A model generated the notes under the pieces. That model did no database searches and was not told the origin of the DNA. It saw only the letters and a program-made list of their open reading frames with translations. Of a stretch of DNA of 64,000 bases, positions 18,163-26,607 are shown one piece after another (positions within the stretch are counted from its first letter, which is position 1; each line of letters opens with the position of its first letter). The DNA lies in assembly GCA_964414425.1 (NCBI GenBank), contig CAYPWL010000011.1:1-64000 (forward strand). The letters run 5' to 3'. A program made the position numbers and the translations under genes. The DNA is from GYS-P2D sp964414425 (lineage in GTDB: Bacteria; Bacteroidota; Bacteroidia; Chitinophagales; Saprospiraceae).

Positions 18163-18681
18163 ATGTATTGGAAAGAACAATTAAAGCCCATTATTTCGAC
18201 CTTATTGGTCTTTAGTGCCATTGTAGCTGTGGTTAGTAGCTTAGTGATCGGCAATCCTGCATTTGACAATGAGCAAAAAGAAATCACACTTGACTCCCCT
18301 AATAACTGGTTGGAAGATAGACAGGAGAGAAATCTCGCCTCTATGAACATGCACTATGCACAGTTTATGAGCCTAGGACAAGCTAATCTCAGTCAAAAGT
18401 ATATTGATGTAGCATTAAGGCACTTCTTTAATGCTAAGACGCTATTTCCAGAGCGTATAGAACCTCGCAAGAATCTGTGCTACTCATACGTGGTCAAGTG
18501 CCAGAGTGACTCAAGATGGTGTCGTCAGGCTAAGCGTGAAATCTATTACGCATTGAAATATGTCAATGACGCTGACCCTCTCAATAAGCAGTACATCGAG
18601 CAATTAGCTGACATAGTCAAGCTCGACACGGTTGCCACGATGACCGAGAATGATGCTCTTGCGGCTCTGTATGTGAATTAG
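18163..18681 (+). CDS. Membrane-anchored helical protein of unknown function
   Basis: No family recognised. The 172-residue product has one N-terminal membrane helix (about residues 10-30) and then a helical periplasmic or cytoplasmic region. YIDVALRHFFNAKTLFPERIEPRKNLCYSY is split over two helices with TPR-like spacing, continuing through REIYYALKYVNDADPLN, so one or two degenerate TPR units are likely. Three cysteines occur between residues 106 and 120. It ends 1 bp before the stop of the convergent amidohydrolase. Confidence 0.65.
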   Translation: MYWKEQLKPIISTLLVFSAIVAVVSSLVIGNPAFDNEQKEITLDSPNNWLEDRQERNLASMNMHYAQFMSLGQANLSQKYIDVALRHFFNAKTLFPERIEPRKNLCYSYVVKCQSDSRWCRQAKREIYYALKYVNDADPLNKQYIEQLADIVKLDTVATMTENDALAALYVN

Positions 18682-18682
18682 G

Positions 18683-20464
18683 TTAGGTTGTTACTACTCG
18701 TTCCTTCTTTTCTCTTACTGGGATACGAGTATGTTGTGCCTCTAAGAATTGACCAAATCTCTTTTTGCCATATTCTGCAGTATATGAGCCATTGTCCCAG
18801 GCAATCTTACCATTGATCATGACGATTTTTACGACGTCATCGTTCCTATTAACTAAACGCTCACACCCCTCTAAGAAATCAGCTGTATGGTACTCATGAA
18901 CATCGTCAGTCAGTGCTTCAGGATCAATGATCGTGATATCTGCCCGTTTTCCAATGGCAATATGTCCAGCATCTAAATTGAAAAAGTCTGCATTTTCTTT
19001 TGTCAGACGCCAAATCGCTTTTTCGTAGCTCATGATGGGATCACCCTGCTCATGTGACGCTTGCACATATCTTAGGAATCGGATAGGCATATTGTAGAAT
19101 GCCATGTTATTAATATGTGCACCTGAATCTGCAAATCCTATTATTCCATTTTCATCGTTGTAATGCTTCTTATAATTGGACGGATCGTGATTACCCACAG
19201 TAGTCTCCCAGAGTATTTCCTTATCCATTTCTACTACGATATCTAAGAAGGTATCAACAGGGTCCTGATTGCGCTCCTTAGCAATATCTACGAATGACTT
19301 ACCGATCATAGAAGGATCTGGAGAATTGATCACATAGGCATCTCCAAAGTCCTTCTGCCAGACCTTAGGTGTAAGTTTACTTCTATAATTCTTTTTGAAC
19401 TCCTTGCGATACTCGGGATCCATTAGGGTCTTATTACGCTTCTGAATATCTCGTGACAGGTGGCGTGCAAGCTCACCAGTAGGAAACTCCTCAAAAATCA
19501 CTAACTCCATACCCTCAGCAAGTACTCTGAACGGCAGTGGAAATGACTGCATACGAAAATCTGCTCCACATACTTTATTGAAGAAACTCACCAATCCACT
19601 CAGTATCGAGCGAATGTAAGGATCACCCTTGAGGTTCATCATAGCGACCATAGATGTCCTGAGACTCTTACGCCAAAAGAATGCGGCACTCTGGGCCATA
19701 TACCACAGTGCATTAACTCGATTCACCAGATTAGGTACTCCTTGTAGATGTGCTCCACGATTTCGCACTACGTCGGTGAGCGCATTTCGCTCCTTGCCAG
19801 TAGCATAGGCCGCTGGCAAGAGTTTAGACCAGTGTCGACCGTCCATCTTATCCCATGGATTATGTTGCATCGATATTCCTACGAATCCTTCGTCCAGCGC
19901 ATCTTGGAGGATCTCGGTCATCTGATGGATTTCATCATCGGAGGGTTCGATAGATTCATCGAGCGATCTATCTATACCCATCACTGCTGATCGTATATCA
20001 GAGTGCCCAAGGAAAGAAGCAAAGTTTGGTCCTACAGGCAGCGTACTGAGATGATGTTTCCACTCTTGCGGAGTGCTCCATTTCTTTTGATCACTTAAGA
20101 TCGGGAATAGAATTTCTCGAGGAAAAGCTTCTACACGGGTGAACATGTCGCAGCAATCTTCTACATCAGCGCATACGAATGAAAGGGAGCATCCACCCAG
20201 CATGACCGTTGTAACACCATGACGTACACTTTCACTTAATTCTGGTGCTACTAAAATCTCTCCATCATAGTGCGTATGATTATCTATAAATCCAGGCATC
20301 ACCCATCGACCAGTGGCATCGATAATATCAGTATGTTCGGAGATCGCAACTATCTGGGGTTCGATTGACCTAACAATACCATCAACCACTAAGATATCAG
20401 TCAATACTGAGGCATTTTGAGTACCGTCAAATAATCTGCCGTTTTTGATCAGATAGTTGTTCAT
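18683..20464 (-). CDS. N-acyl-D-amino-acid deacylase (amidohydrolase family 3)
   Basis: Cytoplasmic metallo-amidohydrolase of 593 aa, expected to release D-amino acids from N-acyl forms. It has the small beta domain with LFDGTQNA, the metal-binding FIDNHTHYDGE (His-x-His), a GHSDIRSAVMG loop typical of D-aminoacylases (usually GHGTLR), GFVGISMQH, the late Asp in IGFADSGAHINN, and the C-terminal GKRADITIIDPE. Length and order match the family. No racemase or importer is next to it. The neighbouring secreted M28 and M20 peptidases make a peptide- or peptidoglycan-scavenging role plausible but unproven. Confidence 0.88.
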   Translation of the reverse strand: MNNYLIKNGRLFDGTQNASVLTDILVVDGIVRSIEPQIVAISEHTDIIDATGRWVMPGFIDNHTHYDGEILVAPELSESVRHGVTTVMLGGCSLSFVCADVEDCCDMFTRVEAFPREILFPILSDQKKWSTPQEWKHHLSTLPVGPNFASFLGHSDIRSAVMGIDRSLDESIEPSDDEIHQMTEILQDALDEGFVGISMQHNPWDKMDGRHWSKLLPAAYATGKERNALTDVVRNRGAHLQGVPNLVNRVNALWYMAQSAAFFWRKSLRTSMVAMMNLKGDPYIRSILSGLVSFFNKVCGADFRMQSFPLPFRVLAEGMELVIFEEFPTGELARHLSRDIQKRNKTLMDPEYRKEFKKNYRSKLTPKVWQKDFGDAYVINSPDPSMIGKSFVDIAKERNQDPVDTFLDIVVEMDKEILWETTVGNHDPSNYKKHYNDENGIIGFADSGAHINNMAFYNMPIRFLRYVQASHEQGDPIMSYEKAIWRLTKENADFFNLDAGHIAIGKRADITIIDPEALTDDVHEYHTADFLEGCERLVNRNDDVVKIVMINGKIAWDNGSYTAEYGKKRFGQFLEAQHTRIPVREKKERVVTT

Positions 20465-20642
20465 AAATTTTGCCTTTATCGCTATCTGCCGAATTTACGA
20501 ATCATTTTAGAACTTATATGAACATCTATTGACTTCTGTCAGCTGTGGCCAAGTGAGCAAAAAAACACAATTGAGTGACCTGTTGCATTAAGTATCGTCA
20601 GAAAGGCATTAACACAATATTAATTACTAAAACAAGACAATT

Positions 20643-21506
20643 ATGCAAAGCAATGTTGCAGAAACTGCCGTAACAGCAGTAGGAGATACAGCCCAGCAGG
20701 GATTTAATATCATCGATAAGATTCCTGATTATATCGATGCAGCCATCGGTTATGCGCCAAAAATTATTGGTGCGATACTCATACTCATTATTGGTTTTTG
20801 GATCGTAAAGAAAATCGTTGGTATCCTCGGAAAATCAATGGAGAAGAGTGGCGTCGATGCAGATCTTCAACCATTCTTAAAGTCATTATTAAGCGTACTG
20901 CTTAAAGTATTAGTAGTGTTAACTGCCGCTGGTGCAGTAGGTATTGAGATTACGGCATTTGCAGCGTTATTAGCTGGTGCAGGTCTTGCAGTAGGAGCAG
21001 CTATGTCAGGGACATTAGGCCATTTTGCAGCAGGTGTAATGGTATTATTATTCAAGCCATACAGAGTGGGAGACTTAGTTGATATCCAAGGAACTGTAGG
21101 GCATGTTACAGAGATTCAGGTGTTCAACACGATTATCAACACGCTCGATAATAAGAAAGTAATCATGCCTAACGGTATCGCTACCAGTGGAATCATGACT
21201 AACCTTACAGCTAATGGTAAGTTGAGAGTAGATCTTAACGTTGCCATGCCTTACGAGGAGGATTTTGGTAAAGTACAGAAGATCATCAAGGGAGCACTGG
21301 ATAAAGTTTCTGAGAGATTACCTGATGAGCCAACGATCGAAATCGAAAAATTCGGTGAGCACAATGTACTACTTGCTGTACGTCCATTCGCTACAGACGC
21401 AACTTACTGGGATGTATACTTTAACTCTTACAAAGAGATTAAGAAAGCATTTGGTGAGGCTGGTATCGAGGTAGCTTACCCAGTTAGAAGGAACAAGACT
21501 TTCTAA
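20643..21506 (+). CDS. mscS: MscS-type small-conductance mechanosensitive channel
   Basis: Inner-membrane channel of 287 aa that opens on membrane tension to release solutes during hypo-osmotic shock. Three membrane helices lie at about residues 38-58, 78-98 and 102-130. The pore helix TM3 is rich in Gly and Ala (ALLAGAGLAVGAAMSGTLG), the MscS hallmark, followed by FKPYRVGDLVDIQG at the start of the cytoplasmic beta domain and the C-terminal cage. Length equals E. coli MscS. It is monocistronic and ends in a perfect-palindrome terminator. Confidence 0.93.
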   Translation: MQSNVAETAVTAVGDTAQQGFNIIDKIPDYIDAAIGYAPKIIGAILILIIGFWIVKKIVGILGKSMEKSGVDADLQPFLKSLLSVLLKVLVVLTAAGAVGIEITAFAALLAGAGLAVGAAMSGTLGHFAAGVMVLLFKPYRVGDLVDIQGTVGHVTEIQVFNTIINTLDNKKVIMPNGIATSGIMTNLTANGKLRVDLNVAMPYEEDFGKVQKIIKGALDKVSERLPDEPTIEIEKFGEHNVLLAVRPFATDATYWDVYFNSYKEIKKAFGEAGIEVAYPVRRNKTF

Positions 21507-21540
21507 GAGAGTCTAATCTAAACAAACGACCAACTATAGT

Positions 21541-21573
21541 AAGCCTTTCCGAATATTCGGAAAGGCTTTTTTT
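21541..21573 (+). terminator. Rho-independent terminator of mscS
   Basis: A perfect 28-bp palindrome, 14 bp per arm (AAGCCTTTCCGAAT and its complement), runs into seven T residues on the forward strand. It begins 34 bp after the mscS stop. On the reverse strand no T tract follows, so it serves mscS rather than the convergent HMG-CoA reductase gene. Confidence 0.92.
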
Positions 21574-21576
21574 ATT

Positions 21577-22740
21577 CTATCTATTTCTACCTAATTCTTC
21601 GTGGCTGGACACCCACTCATCCGCCATAATTGCCGCTGACAAGGACAGATCTCCACTGAGGACTACCGCGCCGACTATCTCTGCCAACTTCATAACCTTA
21701 TCATTGCCATAACAATCTAATAACTCCAGACATTCACGCTGAGTAGGCAGCCCCGTACCACCGCCATAAGTAGCAACGATCAGAGATGGAATCGTTACTG
21801 AAAAATAGTAATCCCCATTGCTCATCACATCGGCATGGACGATAGCGGCAGAAGACTCTGCCACATTAGCAACATCCTGACCTGTCGCGATAAACATCGC
21901 CGTAATACCATTAGCAGCATGAGCACCATTGTTAATAGAACCGCCCATGATGGCTCCGACATTAGATATCTTACGCTGGTTGTGGAGGGTCTGTGCATCG
22001 GTGCGCATCACCTCTCTGATAAATTGATCCGGGATACGGATCTCTGCCACTACCCTCTTGCCCCTCGTGTGTAGATAGTTGATATAGGAATGCTTCTTAT
22101 CCGTATCGAGATTACCCGCAAGAGAGAAATACTCCAAGCCCTCACTCTTCTGCGACAGAATCCATTGACATGCTTTGTGAGTGGCCTTAGTAACCATGTT
22201 CTGACCGGCCGCATCTCCGCAGTGATAATTAAACCGCAGCCAACGAATCTTACTCGCGGAAAACTGCTCTATACTCACCAGCTTAGCGACACTTGAGGTC
22301 GACTCGGCTAACTCCTTGAGCTCAGCAAAGTGCTGCTCAATCCATATCCCAAAATCTCTGGCTTGTCCAGCATCCTCAAATACGAAAACCGGGGCGCGAT
22401 TCATCTTATCCTCGATCACATGTACGGTCACTCCGCCAGCCATCCTGGTGAGTTTCATCCCTCGATTGTAGCTGGCCACCAGTGTGCCTTCTGTTGTGGC
22501 AAGTGGGATATAAAACTCGCCTTGTGCATGCTCGCCATTGACTAATACAGGTCCAGCGATGCCGATGGGTACTTGAGCCGCTCCGATGAAATTCTCAATA
22601 TTGCCTGAAAACACCTCAGGGTTCATTGAGTATTGTCCGATATGGTCAAGGAATGTATCAGTATCATCGGATAAAAATCTCCGGCGCTCTTTAGCCATCT
22701 TCTGGGTATAGTCATTGTTCTTTGAACGAGGTATGGACAT
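21577..22740 (-). CDS. Hydroxymethylglutaryl-CoA reductase, class I
   Basis: Soluble NADPH-type HMG-CoA reductase (387 aa) that makes mevalonate for isoprenoids. Landmarks are ENFIGAAQVPIGIAGP, the catalytic Glu in ATTEGTLVAS, DAAGQNMVTK, the class I lysine in NLDTDKKHS, GGSINNGAHAANG with IATGQDVANVAESS, GGGTGLPTQRE, and the C-terminal SSHEELGRNR with the catalytic His. There is no membrane anchor, as in archaeal and bacterial class I enzymes. It shows that this lineage uses the mevalonate rather than the MEP route, as many Saprospiraceae and flavobacteria do. Other pathway genes are not in the window. Confidence 0.93.
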   Translation of the reverse strand: MSIPRSKNNDYTQKMAKERRRFLSDDTDTFLDHIGQYSMNPEVFSGNIENFIGAAQVPIGIAGPVLVNGEHAQGEFYIPLATTEGTLVASYNRGMKLTRMAGGVTVHVIEDKMNRAPVFVFEDAGQARDFGIWIEQHFAELKELAESTSSVAKLVSIEQFSASKIRWLRFNYHCGDAAGQNMVTKATHKACQWILSQKSEGLEYFSLAGNLDTDKKHSYINYLHTRGKRVVAEIRIPDQFIREVMRTDAQTLHNQRKISNVGAIMGGSINNGAHAANGITAMFIATGQDVANVAESSAAIVHADVMSNGDYYFSVTIPSLIVATYGGGTGLPTQRECLELLDCYGNDKVMKLAEIVGAVVLSGDLSLSAAIMADEWVSSHEELGRNR

Positions 22741-23026
22741 CTGCTTAGGTTTAGTACAGTAATGTAGAGATTTTTAAATGCGATCAACAGATGTAGGACT
22801 ATCAATAAATTGGCTCACGGGCACACACCAGTCCCTACTCATCTCTGCAAAACATTGTAATGGAGAGAGCTCTACAGTCAAAATTATACTTCAAGACATC
22901 TCTGTAACGAACACATTATCAATGCATTAAGCAGATACGACAATATGATAATATTTACTTAACGATTTACATAAAACACGATATCGGGTAGGACTGTTAC
23001 TAATGGACATTACCAAATGATAAGCT

Positions 23027-23503
23027 ATGACACAGCATGAAATGATTTTGACTCTGGTTAATAAGAGTATTCAAAAGCTCTCGAAGAAAATCAAACACAG
23101 ATATCCTAAGCTCTCTTGGCAGATTGCTTACAATCAGGATTCTGACCAACAGGTAAGGTGTGAGGAGTGTTTTTCGATGCAGGTTGGATTCAATGATCAA
23201 GAGCTTGGCATCTTGGACCTCAACGTTCAGTTGGATGATAATAGCAATCTGAGGATTGATGTAGGTCTCGTACAAGACGAACAACTGTTCGAACAGTTGA
23301 AGAGCAAGAACATCTTGACAGAGATCAGGCAGTTATTCGCTGATCACAATAAAGTTGATCATAGTAATGGTGCAACTCGCCTAAGTACGCTCCTCAACTT
23401 CAAAAAATCCAACATTCAATCCATCAAGGCCAATATCAAGGTGATTATGGATCAGATCGAGATGGCCTTTATGATGGTGATGTCAGAACTGCGCACAACA
23501 TAA
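23027..23503 (+). CDS. Hypothetical protein, first of a pair
   Basis: No family recognised. A 158-residue cytoplasmic-looking protein with no signal or membrane segment. The layout is an N-terminal helix (TLVNKSIQKLSKKIKH), a central beta-rich part (FSMQVGF, LGILDLNVQLDD, LRIDVGLVQ) and a C-terminal helix with many Ile and Met. This alpha-beta-alpha order resembles type III chaperone or YbjN-like folds and is shared with the next gene. Reading the two as co-expressed is inference from the 66-bp spacing. Confidence 0.6.
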   Translation: MTQHEMILTLVNKSIQKLSKKIKHRYPKLSWQIAYNQDSDQQVRCEECFSMQVGFNDQELGILDLNVQLDDNSNLRIDVGLVQDEQLFEQLKSKNILTEIRQLFADHNKVDHSNGATRLSTLLNFKKSNIQSIKANIKVIMDQIEMAFMMVMSELRTT

Positions 23504-23569
23504 TTGCAAACAGCGTGAACCTAATTGATTATTTTTTGTTTAATCTAAGAACTATAAACATTAAACAAA

Positions 23570-24109
23570 ATGTACGCAAGACTTTCTCCTGCAAGCACTC
23601 AATTTGTCAATAGAGGTTCTTCTATGACAACAGGTGACACAAGCTATCGTCAAGCCTTAGAGACTTATTCTGCCGAAATAACCAGCATCATCAAACAGGT
23701 GTGCGACGAGTTATCGGAAAGAGGATCGGATGAGCTCTGGACAGTAGAGGCAGACGAAGATGATTCTGACGAAGGTGATCAACAGATCAATCTTAAATTG
23801 CGAGAGCATCATTCGGACTCAAGCTTTACTTGGCAGATAGATGGTAATTTCGAATCAAAATGGATTTATCACAATCCAAATATAAATGAGGATACCATCG
23901 AGGCTATCAAAGCTATTAAGACTCCCGGGATAAAAAAATACTTTGATATATATTGCTCTGAAGACGGGGTAACGATATCGAGCACATTTAGCAAAAGGCA
24001 ATTAATCTCGAGGTATGTAGTAGATTACATCTTACATCTCACTAATCAAATGCAACCCGCTATGTCTGTAATTGCTAATAGCGGTAATCGCTTAGCTGCT
24101 GTGGCCTAA
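23570..24109 (+). CDS. Hypothetical acidic protein, second of a pair
   Basis: No family recognised. A 179-residue protein with an N-terminal helix (YSAEITSIIKQVCDELSE), an acidic stretch (ADEDDSDEGDQ), beta strands (INLKLRE, FTWQIDGNF, FDIYCSEDGVTIS) and a C-terminal helix (ISRYVVDYILHLTNQMQ). It has the same order of elements as the preceding gene, so the two may be distant paralogues. Its stop overlaps the stop codon of the convergent PagL-like gene by 4 bp. Confidence 0.6.
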   Translation: MYARLSPASTQFVNRGSSMTTGDTSYRQALETYSAEITSIIKQVCDELSERGSDELWTVEADEDDSDEGDQQINLKLREHHSDSSFTWQIDGNFESKWIYHNPNINEDTIEAIKAIKTPGIKKYFDIYCSEDGVTISSTFSKRQLISRYVVDYILHLTNQMQPAMSVIANSGNRLAAVA

Positions 24110-24771
24110 GGGAATATATATCCGATGCTAAAACCCCAAGCATCGAGAGCAGGATTACGATCAGCCCCTGCTATACCTGCATTAGATATGTGCAGGTTTT
24201 TTGCCCCTACAGTTAACCACCCAATCGTGGGCACCTTCACTTGGATCGATACCCCATAGAATGTTGAAAAATTGAACTGCGTACCTCCGAATGGAAAGGC
24301 AGCGTTAAAAACATTGGGACCAACACCGTTGTCAAAGACGATCTTTACATGATCACCATTGAGGAGTAACCAGTTAAACACAATATGACCTCCAATGCCC
24401 TCTGTTTGGACCTCAAGATCATCAACTCGATATAAGCTAAGATCCCCGCCAAGATTAAGAAAGGATCTGATAGGTTTAACCCATCTCAATCTGGCCGATA
24501 AGACATCTGAAATAGGAGGACGGCTATATTCTCTTAAGACATCGAGGTGGGCACTGAACTGTCCAGTACGCTGTACATCATCACCAAAATCTTTCTTACT
24601 GAACTTGAGGGTTACTGCCAAACCAATACTATTATAGAGGAGTAACTTGTTATCTCCCCAATCAAAATGGTTAAGGTCCAACGGATCTCTCCAATTCCAT
24701 TGAAACTGTCCAAAGCAATCATTAGGACTGATCAATGACAAGCCTATACATAAGAATATAACCCTCAACAC
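24106..24771 (-). CDS. PagL-like acyloxyacyl hydrolase / lipid A 3-O-deacylase family
   Basis: Outer-membrane beta-barrel enzyme family that removes an acyl chain from lipid A. It starts with GTG; residues 1-22 are a signal peptide ending at CFGQ. The family signature near the C-terminus is LHISNAGIAG followed by RNPALDAWG, which supplies the His, Ser and Asn of the active site; NGVGPNVFNAAFPFGGTQF is the typical preceding strand pair. The last residue pattern (IGYIFP) is a beta-barrel end. At 221 aa it is a normal size for the Bacteroidota branch. Activity on lipid A is inferred from the family. Confidence 0.8.
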   Translation of the reverse strand: MLRVIFLCIGLSLISPNDCFGQFQWNWRDPLDLNHFDWGDNKLLLYNSIGLAVTLKFSKKDFGDDVQRTGQFSAHLDVLREYSRPPISDVLSARLRWVKPIRSFLNLGGDLSLYRVDDLEVQTEGIGGHIVFNWLLLNGDHVKIVFDNGVGPNVFNAAFPFGGTQFNFSTFYGVSIQVKVPTIGWLTVGAKNLHISNAGIAGADRNPALDAWGFSIGYIFP

Positions 24772-24860
24772 TTAGCTAAGATAATTCTAAGGTCATGGCC
24801 TAATAAAGTAATGAGTGTAAAACATATGATCGATTGATTATCTTGGTCAAAAAAAAGTCC

Positions 24861-25262
24861 ATGATTAATTCACTTCTTAATAATGAATTGCGGAATGTAG
24901 ATTGGTCCTTATTGATCTTGAGATTGATAGGCGGAGGTTTTATGCTTACCCATGGTTATCCAAAGTTTATGAAAGTCTTGGATGGTGATTTTGGCTTTGC
25001 AGATCCATTTGGGTTTGGTCCGGCATTCAGCTTGATACTGGTGGTATTTGCAGAGTTTGTATGTGCGATCGCCTTAATTATCGGATTTAAAGTAAGGCTT
25101 GCCTCGATACCTCTCCTGTTTACGATGATTGTCGCTGCATTTATGATTCATGGTGGTGATCCATGGCAGAAAAAAGAGCTGGCACTTATATACGGAGGTG
25201 TTTATCTGGTTTTACTATTTATGGGAGGAGGCAGATTTGGCATTGATGGTCGTAATCAGTGA
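24861..25262 (+). CDS. DoxX family membrane protein
   Basis: Four-helix membrane protein of the DoxX family (PF07681), 133 aa from the ATG at 24861; an upstream TTG at 24834 adds only nine residues. It shows LRLIGGGFMLTHGYPKF in helix 1, a second helix with ILVVFAEFVCAIALIIG, and the third with MIVAAFMIHGGDPW, all typical. It precedes the LolA-like gene by 87 bp. A specific role is not known. Confidence 0.85.
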   Translation: MINSLLNNELRNVDWSLLILRLIGGGFMLTHGYPKFMKVLDGDFGFADPFGFGPAFSLILVVFAEFVCAIALIIGFKVRLASIPLLFTMIVAAFMIHGGDPWQKKELALIYGGVYLVLLFMGGGRFGIDGRNQ

Positions 25263-25349
25263 TGATTTTCGGACGATTTTAACACACAATTATCAATGCT
25301 GCCTCGGGGAGCTACGTTTTATTGATACTTCAACTAAGCTCACATGACT

Positions 25350-25985
25350 ATGAGAATAATCACATTAATCCTCCTGATTGCCCTACAGACTCCAGTTCAT
25401 GCGCAAAAAAAGAGTGCAAAAAAAGTCTTAGATCGACTCAGCGAGAAGTACGAAAATTACCGATCTTTTGAGATATCCTTTGACTTGGAGATCAAGTATC
25501 CTGAGCGTCCGGTACAAAAGCAAAAAGCGCAGATCATACAGGCTGACCAGCGATTTAAATTTATATCAGAAGAACAAGATATCATCGGAGATGGTGAAGA
25601 TGTCTACCTCTATTTGAAAGATAGAAACGAGGTTCAGATTAATGACTTCGACGAAGACGATGAGTTAGGCTTGATGACGCCAAAGGACCTCCTGAGAGAA
25701 TATGAAAGTGGTCGATTTGAATATGATCTTGAAAATGAAACAGATACGGAGATATTTATCGTGTTCAAACCATTAGATCGGGATAGTGAGTTTTTCAAAT
25801 ATCGTATCGCTATCGACAAGGATCGTGAAGATTTTTCTAAGATTGACGCATTCAGTAAGGATGGTAGTCGATTATTAGTCACTATCGCCTCATCGTCTCA
25901 TAATAAGGTTTACACAGACGATTTTTTTGCCTTCGACATTTCTTCATATCCAGATATCAGAGTCGAAGACCTCAGAATAGATTAG
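25350..25985 (+). CDS. lolA: LolA-like outer-membrane lipoprotein carrier protein
   Basis: Periplasmic carrier fold, about 211 aa, that ferries lipoproteins from the inner membrane toward the outer membrane. A signal peptide ends at VHAQ. The mature part has KKVLDRLSEKYENYRSF, then successive strands (ISFDLEIKY, RFKFISEEQD, DVYLYLKDRNEVQI) of the half-barrel, and a late IDAFSKDG. These match Bacteroidota LolA homologues. In-frame ATGs at 25344 and 25350 are both possible. It is separated from the DoxX gene by a short gap and may be co-transcribed. Confidence 0.82.
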   Translation: MRIITLILLIALQTPVHAQKKSAKKVLDRLSEKYENYRSFEISFDLEIKYPERPVQKQKAQIIQADQRFKFISEEQDIIGDGEDVYLYLKDRNEVQINDFDEDDELGLMTPKDLLREYESGRFEYDLENETDTEIFIVFKPLDRDSEFFKYRIAIDKDREDFSKIDAFSKDGSRLLVTIASSSHNKVYTDDFFAFDISSYPDIRVEDLRID

Positions 25986-26498
25986 GTGTTTTAATCACTT
26001 CATATTCTATTACAACTGACTGGAAGTGATCAAGAGCATCTCGATCAATACAGATAATGATATTAATGAAGCCATGGTGCTTAGTCCATGGCCACGTTAA
26101 CTTCTACAGCCAGATTGATTCCAACATGGATACAATTACAACTAAGGATATCGCTACAACCTTAATTGGGCGATACAACCCAGACCAATAAAAATTGATT
26201 ACCCCGATAGGAAAGGTTCTTTAGTGTACTTGACTCATTATAAGCAAATAGGTCTAAGCTTGTTGAGCAGCTTCTTTTGATAGAAATCTATTCCTCCAAA
26301 GGGTCCAATCTTAGCTCTATTCTTAGCGATTTTACCGCAGATCCAGTGCAGAGGGAAGATTTATTATGACACCGACCTTAATAACGGTACGGCCGCAGGG
26401 AATCTTTGTCAAAGTGGCGACAGTCAATAGGGACGCAAGAGTTACAAATATGTCTAATAAGTAACCCCGAACCATGAAACGGTTCAATCTATGAATGA

Positions 26499-26534
26499 GA
26501 GATCGGTGAGTAGTTGCTCCGGTCTCTTTTTTTT
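26499..26534 (+). terminator. Rho-independent terminator, forward strand
   Basis: Stem GAGATCGG paired with CCGGTCTC (one G-U), 12-base loop, then eight T residues. It terminates whatever forward transcript crosses 26 kb. Confidence 0.88.
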
Positions 26535-26542
26535 ATGTCCAT

Positions 26543-26573
26543 AAAAAAAGACCGAGACGATTGCCCCGGCCTT
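26543..26573 (-). terminator. Rho-independent terminator of the HYR/lectin gene
   Basis: Read on the reverse strand, AAGGCCGGGG pairs with TCTCGGTCTT (two G-U), followed by seven T residues. It lies 35 bp past the stop of the giant reverse-strand gene and 8 bp from the opposed forward terminator. Confidence 0.85.
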
Positions 26574-26607
26574 AATCAAAAAACGTTGGTTTTTCTTACG
26601 CTTTGAT

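Larger units (their letters stand above)
25986..26607. other. 622-bp non-coding stretch with stacked hairpins
   Basis: No supported open reading frame. On the forward strand, several small hairpins lie close together between about 26370 and 26486: ACCG/CGGT, GTTAC/GTAAC (26441-26465) and GAACC/GGTTC (26469-26485). A strong intrinsic terminator follows at once. This spacing suggests the 3' end of a structured transcript, either a long lolA 3' untranslated region or a separate non-coding RNA starting after about 26200. The sequence did not match my recollection of RNase P RNA, tmRNA or SRP RNA cores. Confidence 0.4.

Noticed and set aside
26380..26500. c-di-GMP-I riboswitch
   Set aside because: Only the short GGGACGCAAG block matches; the P1 and second-domain sequences do not, and no gene follows on that strand.
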